Source: Funneliformis mosseae
Lineage: Eukaryota; Glomeromycota; Glomeromycetes; Glomerales; Glomeraceae
NCBI GenBank assembly: GCA_910592005.1
Contig: CAJVPP010002644.1
Span: 1-14,025, forward strand
Reading direction: 5' to 3'
DNA length: 14,025 bases
The notes under the pieces were generated by a model. It was not told the origin of the DNA. It searched no databases and was given only the letters and a program-made list of their open reading frames with translations. The first letter of the stretch is position 1. Each line of letters starts with the position of its first letter. The position numbers were made by a program, and so were the translations under genes. Of the stretch, positions 1 through 9,986 are shown piece by piece.

Positions 1-160
1 TTTTATCATTTAAGTCAAACGATTTCTTATCGTTTTTTTTGAACGATTTCTTATCATTCTTCTTAAATGATTTTTTTATCGTTTAAGTCAAATAATTTCT
101 TATTGTTCTTCTTAGAATGATATTTTTATTGTTTAAGTCAACTAGAGTCAACTTGAATCA
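1..160. repeat. Degenerate tandem repeat, unit about 50 bp
   Basis: The motif TTTAAGTCAA starts at 9, 82 and 132. It is followed in the first two copies by AATTTCTTAT or CGATTTCTTATCGTT-like sequence and TTCTTCTTA. The first copy carries about 23 extra bases repeating CGATTTCTTATC. The array may extend beyond the left edge of the window. Confidence 0.65.
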
Positions 161-310
161 AGTCAAGTTTAAATCAAGTCGAGTTAAATATTTAACTCGA
201 CTTGAATTTGGCTTGACTCGCAAATCATCGAGTCAAAAAAACATAAACTCAACTTGATTTGAACTCAACTCGGCTTATCTGACTCATAAGTTAACTCGAC
301 TCGTCTAGAA
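140..310. repeat. Inverted-repeat cluster with a perfect 32-bp palindrome
   Basis: This stretch is filled with variants of AAGTC(A/G)A and their complements (ACTTGA, ACTCGACTT). At 174-205 the sequence is a perfect palindrome centred on AAATATTT with arms TCAAGTCGAGTT and AACTCGACTTGA. It may be the end of a foldback repeat or a local satellite; no coding content is seen. Confidence 0.65.
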
Positions 311-582
311 CTCTATTAATAAAAATATATATTATTTTTATTTCATTTATTTAAACTATTTTGTGTATTATATAAACTATCAATATTTATTTGACAAAAA
401 ATTAGAAGTTTTTAATTTTTTTTAAAAAATAATTTATTTATTTAATGTAAAATAAAAGTATTACATAATCTAAAAAAATTTTTCTTATTATCTAATGTAA
501 TTTATTTTATATACTAATATAATAGTGTTAACGTTTCTTAATATTTAATGTTAACAATTATTACAATTTATATTTATCATGA
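311..582. other. AT-rich spacer, no feature seen
   Basis: Very AT-rich sequence with frequent stops in all frames; nothing supportable. Confidence 0.6.
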
Positions 583-990
583 ATTTCAAGTGTTACTTCT
601 ATTTTACAAATTTTACATATAGTGACATTACTTATTAATAATATTGCTTCTGTATTACTAATTCTACTTATATTACCTGAAAATTTTAACGTTTATAATT
701 CTAATAATGTAGAAACGGCCTTATTAAAAAACTTGCTTAATAAATATTTTAAGAATATTGTTTATAAAAGTTATAATTAATGCAAAATAGAATAGATCTT
801 CATAACTGATATGATGGTTTTAAATAATATTGATCTTATTGAATCTTTGGTCATTCATTCTTATGATGCTGATTTATTAGAAACACATTTCAAACATTTC
901 TTAAAATTCACAAAGTTAATTGATTTTTTGTGTTTAGATTTAAAAAATACTAATGATTATCTAAAATTCCTAAAAAATTTTTTCAAGTGA
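583..990 (+). pseudogene. Decayed coding segment, probably the 5' part of the pseudogene that follows
   Basis: One frame stays open from 583 to a TAA at 778-780 and then, past a TAG at 793-795, from 796 to the TGA at 988-990. The last part starts MMVLNNIDLIESLVIHSYDA at 811 and is 59 codons long. Runs this long are unlikely by chance in DNA with so many TAA triplets. The segment ends near a T-rich AG (1051-1052) that could be an old acceptor leading into the next segment, although the phases do not join cleanly. Product unknown. Confidence 0.45.
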
Positions 991-1052
991 ATTACTAAAT
1001 ATAATTGAAAAATATTTAATATTTTTAAAGTTAATTAATATTTTTTTTTTAG

Positions 1053-2358
1053 TTTTATCAAAGTACAAAATTATCTCAAGAATTTTTTAATACCTATACT
1101 TGCAGATTTTCTGAATAATTATACATTCAATATGCCATAATTCAAAAGCTAAAACTAGAAAACTCTTCATTAATCTCAAATATGATTACACATCTTATAT
1201 CTTTTTTAAGACCCTTACATGTTTCTCTTAATATTTAGAAAAGTTGCTTTTTGTATTTTGGGAATTTTTTAACAAACTTTACAAAGCTGTTTTTCAAAAA
1301 AAAATTTAGCAACAAAGTCCGCATTTTGAAGAATAAATCTATTGTTATATTTAGCTCATACAGCATGAAAATTAATTAAAAAATAAGTCATTACGCATTT
1401 TGATAAATGCAAAGAACTGGCCTATTGCATTTTTTTGATTTATTAGATATATTAATACCTTCAACCTTAAATATTTATATAATACTCTTTTAGAATAATC
1501 ATTTTGATGAATATGTTAAAATAATCTTTCGATTGTGAACAGTAATATGTCAATTTCAGAGAAAAAACTATGATAAGATTATGCTTACATTTTTATTAGA
1601 TATTTAGTATTTGACCTAAATAAATCATTCTATACTTTTTATACTTAAGAAATACCTTAATATTTTTGATGAATATTCTGTAGAAAACTTTTATAGTTTT
1701 ATTAGAAGATAGACTAATGCAAAAGTTTTAACTTCAGAATGGTTAATGCATAATGGAATATTTATTGATCATTAGCGTCATGACAATGATTTTACCTAGA
1801 TTTTTAAGACTAAAAAATTATATCCTTACTTAAAACAAAATATTGACGTAATGGCAATGAGTGCTGTCATTTTTTTGCTATAATTTTTTGATAATCTTTT
1901 CAAAAATATTGGAAATTTTAAAGTAAAAAAAGAAGGAAAAAAAATCAAAAAATCTTATTGGTATTTTTCAAGCATTCTAAAAGGATTTTCTAAAGAAGCT
2001 TTATTATTAGGATATCATTTAATCAGATCATCTCAGTCTAACTATTTCTGTGATGCAACAAAATACACAAATTTTTAAATCAATAGAAAGGTTATTCTAT
2101 GTAGATATGCTTATCATAATGAATGCTAGATAAAATTAAATTTTTTGTATATCTATTGTCATGATTACCTCTCAAGTTGTATTAATGATTTAGCTAAATC
2201 ATATAATAAATGATTGAAAATGATTAATAATATTGAAAATGAATCTGAAACTTCTGAGGAATTAGTATAAGAAGAAGATCAACTTGAAGGTATTCCTATT
2301 TATAAAAAACTAAGCCAAAAATTTTACGAACTACTTACAGGTATCTTTAAGTTTTCGT
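1053..2358 (+). pseudogene. Pseudogene of unknown family with a RING-like Cys/His cluster, about 17 in-frame stops
   Basis: A single frame (codons starting at multiples of 3) reads as protein-like sequence for about 435 codons, with no indel that I can see. It is interrupted by 7 TAA, 7 TAG and 3 TGA codons. Recognisable pieces are VENFYSFIRR (near 1674), NAKVLTSEWLMHNGIFIDH, GNFKVKKEGKKIKKSYWYFS (near 1914) and KEALLLGYHLIRSSQSNYFC. A Cys/His series follows (Cys at 2049, 2100, 2124 and 2157; His at 2115), reminiscent of a RING-type zinc site. CAG|GTATCT at 2340/2341 could be an old donor. It may derive from a multicopy or transposon-related gene family of this fungus; I cannot name it. It cannot make a full protein as it stands. 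Confidence 0.6.
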
Positions 2359-2359
2359 A

Positions 2360-3890
2360 ATTATATTATAAAAATTTTATATTAATATGTCAATATGTAT
2401 AATTAGCTTTCAGTGAAAATAAACCTTTAGATTTTTAACGCAAGGAAACTTAAAGATCATTGATTTTTTTATGCAATTTATTTACCAATTGATAACATTA
2501 ATTTTAACTCAAAAATTTCAAGTGAAAGTATTTTAAATAAAGTTTTTTTTTTAATTTTTATTATAATTTTTTCTTTTTTGGTTATTAATAACATATATGT
2601 AATAAAATAAAAATGAGATGAAAATAAAAATATAATAAAAACATGAAATAAAAACAAAAAAAATGCTTTAAAAGAGGGTAAAAACCCAGTTTTAAGGAAA
2701 TTGAGGAAGGTGAATACGAACTTTGATATAAAATTTTTATAAAAAAAAAATTTTTTTCAGTTAATTTCATTAATCAATTTAGTAAATTATACATCATGTG
2801 AATTTAATTTTATTAGATTGTTAATGTAGATTATTATGTAGATCTGCATTTTAGCTGATCAATTAATGGATTTATATCTATGCTGAAATAAGTATTACCT
2901 GCTCTAGTTATTCGTATTCAATAAAACTAATCTATATTTAGAACTTCTTTTTTAAGCAGAAAAATTTTATTGTGCAATCAACTTATCATTATTTTTGTAA
3001 TAAAAGGTAGATCTTTTTGTTAAAATAATTGAATCTACAATCAGCTTCACATGTATCATCAGCATGATATGAAATCATAGATTTCAGAAGATAAAAAATA
3101 CTTTTTTACATGGTTTTTCTTTAATTTTGAGCTTATGTAGTGATAAAAATGGTAGATTGATAGATGAGGAAGTAAAAAAAATATTATTTGTTTTGAGATT
3201 ATATTGAAGAACTGGAAAGCAAAAAAAAATTCAAAGTTATGGAAGTGTCAATAGTAAAGACTACTATTTGTTATTCCTATATCATATCTTTTGTTAGAAT
3301 TTTAACATATGGTTTACATAACTGATTAATTGATTAGAATAATTTATATAAGACCTTTTTTAGCTTTAATAAGTTTGATACATACTCTCTTACCCTTTAT
3401 TTTTTACTATTTATACGTAAGAGAAAAAAAATTTTACTTTGCTTTCTTTTATTTACTTACTCTGTAAGTAAAAAGTAAAAAAAGGAATTAGAAAAACACT
3501 AAACTTCCTATCTGCTAATTTATATATAAAATTTTTTGTATATGAATACTATGAGTATTGAACTTAATATGTTTTTTAACTTTTCTACAATATTATAACC
3601 CTATTCTTTGTAATAGAAAATTCTAAGAATAAATTACTTTAATGAAGTTGAACCGTTAGATTGGTCACTTGTTAATTTATAGATTAAAGGTCAAAGTTTT
3701 CTGATTTTTCAGATAATGAAGTCCTAGAAGTCATTACTCAAAGATATTATTAATACAAATTTTCTATGTAAAAAAGGCTTAAGAATTATTATCTGATTTT
3801 GAGGTATTACTTTATTTCAGTACCTTATGTTGTTTCATTAACAATAAACGTGAAATCTGTAGAAGATGTCTACTATTCATTGCTGATATT
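2360..3890. other. AT-rich stretch without a supportable gene
   Basis: All frames are stop-rich. Short coding-like scraps occur (for example NEVEPLDWSLVNL near 3640-3680, followed by a stop), but none is long enough to call. A small hairpin, ACTTAC-TCT-GTAAGT, lies near 3455-3470. Nothing else stands out. Confidence 0.5.
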
Positions 3891-4210
3891 GGCTGATCTC
3901 TGAGTTGTTCAATACATAAGCACCTGTTGCTTGTTCAGTTGTTAACAGTAGAATATTACTGAACACATTAGTTGGTTCCTGAGATATTGGCCAGTCCCTG
4001 AGTTAAGCACCTGTTGCTTATTCAGTTGTTAACAGTAGAATATCACTGAATACATTGGTTGGTTCCTGAGCTGATCAATGCATAAGTTCCTGTTGCTTGT
4101 TTAGTTTGTTAACAAGTAACCATTGACAAGCATTAACACATTGGCTGATCCCTGAGCTGATTGATGTATAAGTACCTGTTGCTTGTTGTTTAGCTGTCAA
4201 TGACGCCTGA
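3891..4210. repeat. Minisatellite, four degenerate copies with a period of 79-87 bp
   Basis: The core CACCTGTTGCTTGTTCAG or close variants starts at 3921, 4008, 4087 and 4173 (spacings 87, 79 and 86). Each copy also carries GTTAACAGTAGAATAT or similar, an AACACATTGG(T/C)TG-like stretch and CCTGAG..GAT. The DNA is noticeably less AT-rich than its flanks. All frames contain stops, so it does not encode a repeat protein. Confidence 0.8.
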
Positions 4211-4395
4211 GTATATCTGATGGATATATCAGAAATGTTATTTGCATAACAACTCTAAGAAAATTTCACAAAAGCACAATATTTAGTTTAATACTAACTA
4301 ATCTTTTTAATCTTTTAAAAAATGCTAAAAAATCATTAGATGTTGAGAAATTTTGGGAAGAATATATTGATAATCATTTAAATTACAGATTGTAG
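4204..4395 (+). pseudogene. Coding-like remnant, unknown
   Basis: One frame is open for 63 codons, ending KFWEEYIDNHLNYRL and TAG. It has no ATG near its start and begins inside the edge of the minisatellite. Such a run is unusual in this stop-rich DNA, so it may be an exon remnant, but no family is recognised. Confidence 0.3.
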
Positions 4396-4467
4396 TTTCA
4401 GATGTGAGTTCATGTAATGTTGTGCATATTTACTATATTAAATTATATAACCTACCATTATCTACAG

Positions 4468-4675
4468 CCCAAGTATGTTGTCAATAATCCGAAAAGAGAC
4501 AAATCACTTCGATCTTTTTGAAAAAAGAATTGGAATCACAAGAGAGGATACATTGGAGCCTACAATAAAGGTATCGATCGACTAAAAACGAAAGCGATGC
4601 CAAACAAGATATGGAAGAAATATCCCAGATTATTCTGAACAAGAATCTGATCAAGAATATGAGCTGAAAAAGTAA
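4468..4675 (+). pseudogene. Gene fragment with basic then acidic tail, one internal stop
   Basis: After a good acceptor (TCTACAG, ending 4467) a frame runs through ATG at 4475 (MLSIIRKETNHFDLFEKRIG..) to a TAA at 4583-4585. It continues in the same frame as KRKRCQTRYGRNIPDYSEQE.. to a TAA at 4673-4675. The composition, with a basic patch (KRKRC) followed by a Glu/Asp-rich end, looks like the C-terminus of a real protein. The first TAA could be a mutated CAA. Product unknown; it is probably a relic of a repeated gene. Confidence 0.45.
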
Positions 4676-4735
4676 AGGAATGTTTGCAAAAACCTTTCCC
4701 TATGGTTATGAGGTATGCTTTGTAAGTAGTTTAGA

Positions 4736-4876
4736 AATCTGATTATTGATATCGGCCACAATAATAATATTATTATATCATTTAATGCTGTTAATAATCA
4801 AGAATTGAAAGTGGATAATTATTTATATATAGAGAGTAGTTTTGATACCAAGAAAAAAAATGCAAATAACAAGTGA
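4736..4876 (+). pseudogene. Coding-like remnant following an acceptor-like site, unknown
   Basis: An open run of 46 codons (NLIIDIGHNNNIIISFNAVN..) ends KKKNANNK and TGA, preceded by GTTTAG. It may be a terminal exon relic connected with 4468-4675, but no plausible intron joins them, so this is tentative. Confidence 0.22.
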
Positions 4877-5004
4877 AACATTATAAACTAAATTTTTGGT
4901 AATAAAAATTTCCGTTGACAATGCCGTGTGCCATAAAGTATGATGCTAAGTTACATTACATCAGTTTATTTTTAAAATAAATAAAAAAAAAATTATCACG
5001 CTGC

Positions 5005-5010
5005 TTTATT
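5005..5010 (-). terminator. Polyadenylation signal AATAAA for MTR4
   Basis: On the minus strand AATAAAG lies about 42 nt beyond the MTR4 stop codon, followed by a T-rich run. This is a canonical eukaryotic poly(A) signal in the expected place. In DNA this AT-rich such hexamers also occur by chance. Confidence 0.5.
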
Positions 5011-5051
5011 ACAATTTCAATCACTTTAAATTATAATGTAAATATAAATTA

Positions 5052-8000
5052 TTAAGAGGTATATAAAGATGCGGCGAAAACTATACCACGCCTGGTCTTT
5101 TCAATGGCCAATTTGAACTTTTCTTCCAACCCTAAATCGCCTATCTCCTTCGCCGCGTTAATCATTCCTCGCAACAATTCATCCAACATACGAAAGGTTC
5201 GAATAACATGACCTTCGAACATGGAATCAGAAACTTTCATGACCTCCGCGAATGATTTTCCCTATATTATTAATAAAAATATCTAGGTTAGAGAAATCTC
5301 TAATATATTTAATATACTTAAATAACAAATAGCAAATACTAACTTGACACCATGAATATACGGCCTCCATCATGTCGGGACAAAAAGTCGCGAGGTATTC
5401 TTCTTCAATAATATTTATCTTACACTCACTAGAGACTGCAACTATATTACGTGCCTCTTCCCGTATTTTACAATAAAGCACGTATAACTCTTCTTTGAGT
5501 GTATGTTGTTTTTTATCACCATTGTCATATACAAAACAGCTTAATAAAGTAACTATTTGTTCTGCAGTCAAATCATTAAAGACGCCATTCATAATCATTT
5601 CAGTAATGACTAATTCATCTCCAGCGTTGATATGACAAGCTACACGCCCTTTTAACGATACGACATCTTCATCTGTCAAATACTTAAGCCGCTTTAATAA
5701 TCGTTTTCGATATTTCAGATCATCGAGATGTAATATAGATTTAGCTATATTTATCTTTTTCCTTGAACTTTTGATACTATTAGATAGTGCAAATTTATGA
5801 GCATATCGGTCATATAATAATGGAAGCTCCGGTGTTTTATGAAGTTTGTTGGCAAAAAGCTTGGCTTCAAGAATTTCAATTTTCTAAAATGTAATTAAAT
5901 TAAATAAGAATCAAAAAATTCATAGATAATAAATAACAATGATAATTTACCCGAATCAACTTTCGGAAATCTTCATCTCGAATGTGCATGTCTTCTATAG
6001 GATCCAGAATTGGTATACCATCCGGAAAATAATTCTTTATTTTTTGAATTTGTTCATATAGATTATTTCTAATCTTCTTATGGGTAAGAATTTTAGGCGG
6101 AAATATACGAATGGAGCTGATACAATGTATTGTAGATAATTCAACAGGAACGACCTGTATGTGTTTAAAGGGTCGAATCAATAATGCTAAATAAAATACA
6201 GTTAATAATTTTTGATGATATGTATTCTCACCATAACTTCGCCCATTACATTTTCTTTACAAGGTCTAACACCGGTGGTCTTTCCTTCAGCGGATTTTGC
6301 AACAATAGAATTTGGTTCACAATTGAGCAACACATCAACGAAATATTGTTCTGGTGATAGGATTTGAGGTTCTTGAATTTCTTTATCTGTATTATCCTTT
6401 ATTTCGGCTGTTAAAGACGCAGACGTCACTTTATTTAGAACATTTAGATTCCTTGTATCCTGATTCAAAAAATAATTGTTAATTTAAATCAGATTTCATA
6501 ATTATAAACAAAAGCAAAAGATAAAAATAATAAGATTACAGCTAATTTTGAAGTCACGGGCCGGCCGATCATTTTGCAGATCGATGAAAAAAAAACTCGG
6601 TATAGAGGGCACAAATTTTTTTACCATAAAAATGTGGATGGCTTTTCCAAATCCTTATAATGTTCTCGGAAAAATCCTGAATATAATCGGCTGTCCCGAG
6701 ACTTGTGAAAATAGCTGTAAATTAATTTACCTTTCTTTTACCGTAAGCAACGACCATACCCCATCCGAAGTCCATATCTGCATGTTTTATCGATACCAAT
6801 CGGCCTGGTTTCAACCATTGCAAACTGTGGATCGGATGACTAATAACCCGACGCATGTCATGAGCATAAGTGTCTAAAAGTTTTCGAATATTATAATATT
6901 CTTCGATAGTAGCTTCATCAGATATCTCAAAAGACGCATAAGCTGTTTCTAATCGTAATAACTCTATTGTGCAATGATTAAGTAAAAAGATTGTAATATT
7001 CACTTAGCGTAATTGAATAAACTTACTTAAATAAAATGTTTACCTTCTTCAAGTGCAGGTAAGCAAGCAGTATTTTGGAACTGGTAAAAACTTCGCTGAA
7101 GGATATATTCGGGACTAATTCCTTCAACACGGGTCATGTTTAGAATCATATTATACTTCAAATGAAACGCGGAATAAAGATTATCTGATTCACCCTACAA
7201 GTAAATATTTGTAGTGATAAAATTAAATAAAAAGAAAGAACATTGAAAATGTTGAATATTCAGAAAGCTTTTTAAGTTAAAAAAAAAAAAAACTAATCCA
7301 AAATATACTTGCCGTAATTATTCCTTTAACAATCGTAGGATCCATTTTTTCCCTAGCCATTATTATAACAATCCCTTTTACATCAATACCTCTTCTACCA
7401 GCGCGACCGGACATTTGAATATATTCTCCCGATGTGATCTTATGAATTTAAATTAATTAATGGGTACATCAAACAGCTAATACACGATAAGTATTTTAAT
7501 CAAATTCGTCACTTACATATCTGTTAACTTGCCCATCGAACTTTTTTACATCGGTAAAGACAACCGTCTTAGCCGGCATGTTCAATCCCATCGCAAAGGT
7601 CTCAGTCGCAAACAATATTTTTATAAGACCTTCTTGAAAAAGTAGTTCAACAATCTCTTTTAATACAGGTAATAAGCCTGAATGATGAAATGCAATCCCT
7701 CGTTTTAGGAATGGTAACAAATGTTCAATCTGTGGCAAATTACGGTCTTCTTCAGAAAGTGTCTCGAGTGCATTATCAAAAACTTGTTGAACTAATGATT
7801 GTTCTTCCTCTAATTACAAACATCATAATCATCATTATTATTATAATCATTAGAAGATTCAGATAATTAGTTCAAAATTAAATAAGCTACCATTATTTAA
7901 AGTTACTTTTCCCATTTGAAGTGCGTTGTTCTCACACTCACGCTTTCCAAAACTGAAAATAATGGCTGGATAAAAGTCATTTTGCATGATCATCCTAACA

Positions 8001-9986
8001 ATTTTTCGAATATCAGAAGGTTCTAAATAATAAATAAATTCATCTTAAAATTACAAATTTGGTAAAAAAAATATATATATATATTATGTCACATAATTAT
8101 TCTACTATCATACCTTTTTCAGGTCTTTCTTCTTTGGGTTCATTTATTTCCTTTGTATCTTTTGTCTCAATAACTTCCTTAGGTTCATCAGAATCTTCGA
8201 GGTGATCAGATCCTGAATCCTTCGACTTTTTTGATTTTTTCAACTTTTTTGATTTCTTGGAAGATTCTTCAATCTTTTTTCGCTTTGGTTTTTTCTTGGT
8301 ATTAATATACTCAATATCAGAATTTCTTTGTTGTAACAAACCGGTCGCTTTTCTGAAATTATCTTCATTGAAATTCCCTTTTTCATCGAGAATAATAAAT
8401 ATTCCATTGCTTCCGCTAGGATGAATATAATGTTGTAATGGAGTAGGTCGAAAATCGGTATATACAACATGACATGGCTTATAATTTAAATATACGAAAA
8501 TATCGTATTAGTACTAATCTTTTAATACTCGAAATATTAATTACTTACTTGAGCATGTGTTTTACAGATCCATTCTGCAAATTCCATTGCATTTGGAATA
8601 GTCGCGGATAAAAATACAAAATGAACCTGATGGGGTAACAAAATAATTGTTTCTTCCCAGACAACACCTCGTACTAGATACAAAAGTTTTTTCGTTAAAG
8701 ATTGAATAAAATGTTTAGACAACTACATTTTTAAAACTTTATTTACCTTTATCTCGCATATAATGAATCTCATCAAAAACAACCCATGATACTTCGCGCA
8801 TAATAAGGTCATTCCCTCGATAAAGCATAAGAAGTAAAATCTAATAATGTTTTTCATTACAAAAAAAAATTCGTATAATGTTATAATAATTAACATGTAA
8901 AGATGTGATTTGAAAATACGATACCTCTGTAGTCATCACTAAACAACTTGCATCAGGTCTGATAGTCACATCACCAGTCATCAATCCTACATCATGAAAT
9001 TTAGATTCTAATTCTCTAAACTTTTGGTTACTTAATGCCTAAAATAAAGCAAGAAATATATAAACATATATAAGAAGTAATGGAAAAATAAACATAAGTA
9101 TAATAACCTACTTTTATTGGACTTGTATATATAACCCTTTGTTTCTCCCTTAGTGCTTGTGCTATAGCATATTCTGCTATAACAGTTTTACCAGCTGATG
9201 TATGTGCACTAACTAAGATGGATTCGTTCCTTTCAACGCAAGAGACTGCGACCCTTTGAAATGGATCCAATTCAAAGGGATACTTACGAGCAGGTTCAGC
9301 CAGTGGGACATGTTGAGAAATAGGTATATAGGGATAATTGGGTGGCAGGGCTACTTGATGACGAACCTATAATACAAACAAGGCATTAATTTTATTCATA
9401 TAAACTGAAAAATTAATTATTAATTTACCTGGTGACTGAGAATGACCTTTTCTCCTGTTGTATTATTGGTTGATAAATAGGTAACTGATGATTCGTTAAT
9501 AGCCTGTTGTTCAAAAGTGTCGGCTACAACGGGATGTATGGAATCATGAGGAATGACTTTTGGGATATGTATTTGTTTTATGTCCGGAGTTAGAGAAGGT
9601 TGAATTATTTCATCATATTGCGAATCAGCTACAAAATCTTGTAAAAAGACATCTCCGGTGATTTCTTCCTCCTCTTCTTGAATAGAGTTTCCGACGGTTT
9701 CGGGTGCAATAACCTCAGTATTAGAATCATAAGAATTTTTATTAATTTTCATTTCTTCGATAGCATCATTAGAAGCCACTTGCTGAATTTCCTTTTTAGG
9801 CCTCTTTTTAAACTCTCCAATGGTCTCTTTATCATTAATTATCGAATGTTGTGGACTCTCAAGTTTTTGCTTTTTAGCGTTTTTACGTTCAGAAGGTGTT
9901 TTAAGGCGTTTCTTCTCGACATTAGAGCCACGTTTTTTTAAAAATATATTTGAAGAAGGACTTGGTTGCCTTTCATTACTTGACAT
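5052..9986 (-). CDS. MTR4: MTR4, exosome-associated Ski2-like RNA helicase (15 exons, 1209 aa)
   Basis: Nuclear ATP-dependent 3'-5' RNA helicase that feeds RNA to the exosome (TRAMP-type complexes). Modelled exons: 9986-9429, 9366-9112, 9038-8925, 8840-8747, 8673-8549, 8477-8114, 8022-7891, 7809-7517, 7438-7313, 7194-7044, 6966-6731, 6459-6232, 6154-5951, 5883-5344, 5261-5052; they sum to 3630 nt in one frame. Residues 1-186 are a disordered, Lys/Arg-patched tail, probably nuclear-targeting. Visible motifs are AHTSAGKT (240-247), DEIH (332-335), SAT (363-365), the MTR4-typical [18 protein letters not shown] (383-400), [11 protein letters not shown] (616-626) and [10 protein letters not shown] (653-662). 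The arch/KOW region begins near PGRLVSI (790), and the C-terminal DSHCT helical domain ends [10 protein letters not shown]. The KOW insertion and '[20 protein letters not shown]' stretch favour MTR4 over SKI2. The length slightly exceeds the usual 1040-1120 aa because of the long N-terminus and a Lys-rich insert at 440-503. Odd points are a GC donor in intron 9, a MITE in intron 11, and Val341 where relatives have Glu. The start ATG has A at -3 and no upstream alternative in frame. Confidence 0.96.
6537..6719. mobile_element. MITE-like element inserted in MTR4 intron 11
   Basis: A 179-bp body (6539-6717) is flanked by TA on both sides and has imperfect terminal inverted repeats of about 40 bp. 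The left end reads TACAGCTAATTTTGAAGTCA and the right end, reverse-complemented, reads TACAGCTATTTTCACAAGTC; the match continues through CGGGCCGGCCGAT versus CGGGACAGCCGAT. It is clearly more GC-rich than the surrounding intron. TA flanks suggest a non-autonomous Tc1/mariner-type element, but no transposase is encoded. Intron 11 is 271 nt while the other MTR4 introns are 62-118 nt; removing the element and one TA leaves about 90 nt. The element begins only 11 nt inside the 5' splice site. Confidence 0.8.
7195..7312 (-). other. GC-AG intron (MTR4 intron 9)
   Basis: Reading on the minus strand, the exon ends ..GIIT (ATT ACG) and the intron begins GCAAGTATAT and ends TTGTAG before GGTGAATCA. This joins GIIT to [16 protein letters not shown] in phase 0, matching the family. 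The nearby GT (GCAA|GTATAT) would shift the phase and create an immediate TGA. The GCAAGT donor is the usual strong form for GC-AG introns. Confidence 0.85.

Noticed and set aside
1..160. CRISPR-like array
   Set aside because: The repeats are degenerate, unevenly spaced and low in complexity, without unique spacers, and the window is eukaryotic.
2585..2770. Minus-strand open frame of 61 codons rich in Phe/Tyr/Leu
   Set aside because: It is low-complexity A/T-run sequence; the composition alone explains the residues and there is no other support.
4468..4725. Second reading frame of the relic, interrupted only by four TGA codons, which might suggest TGA read as an amino acid
   Set aside because: The TGA triplets are out-of-phase overlaps of TCT-GAA, TCT-GAT and TAT-GAG codons in the better frame. 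MTR4's frame also shows no in-frame TGA used as sense.
6155..6186. Alternative acceptor TTTAG at 6187-6191 for MTR4 exon 13 (giving ..[10 protein letters not shown]..)
   Set aside because: No donor of matching phase exists upstream. The acceptor ACATACAG ending at 6155 restores the conserved [18 protein letters not shown] in phase 0.
6548..6877. Plus-strand open frame of 109 codons opposite MTR4
   Set aside because: It lies across the MITE in intron 11 and exon 11 of MTR4 on the other strand. No splice or family support.
8240..8470. Minus-strand frame in a second phase over MTR4 exon 6
   Set aside because: The other phase carries the MTR4 signature [12 protein letters not shown], so this frame is an out-of-phase shadow.
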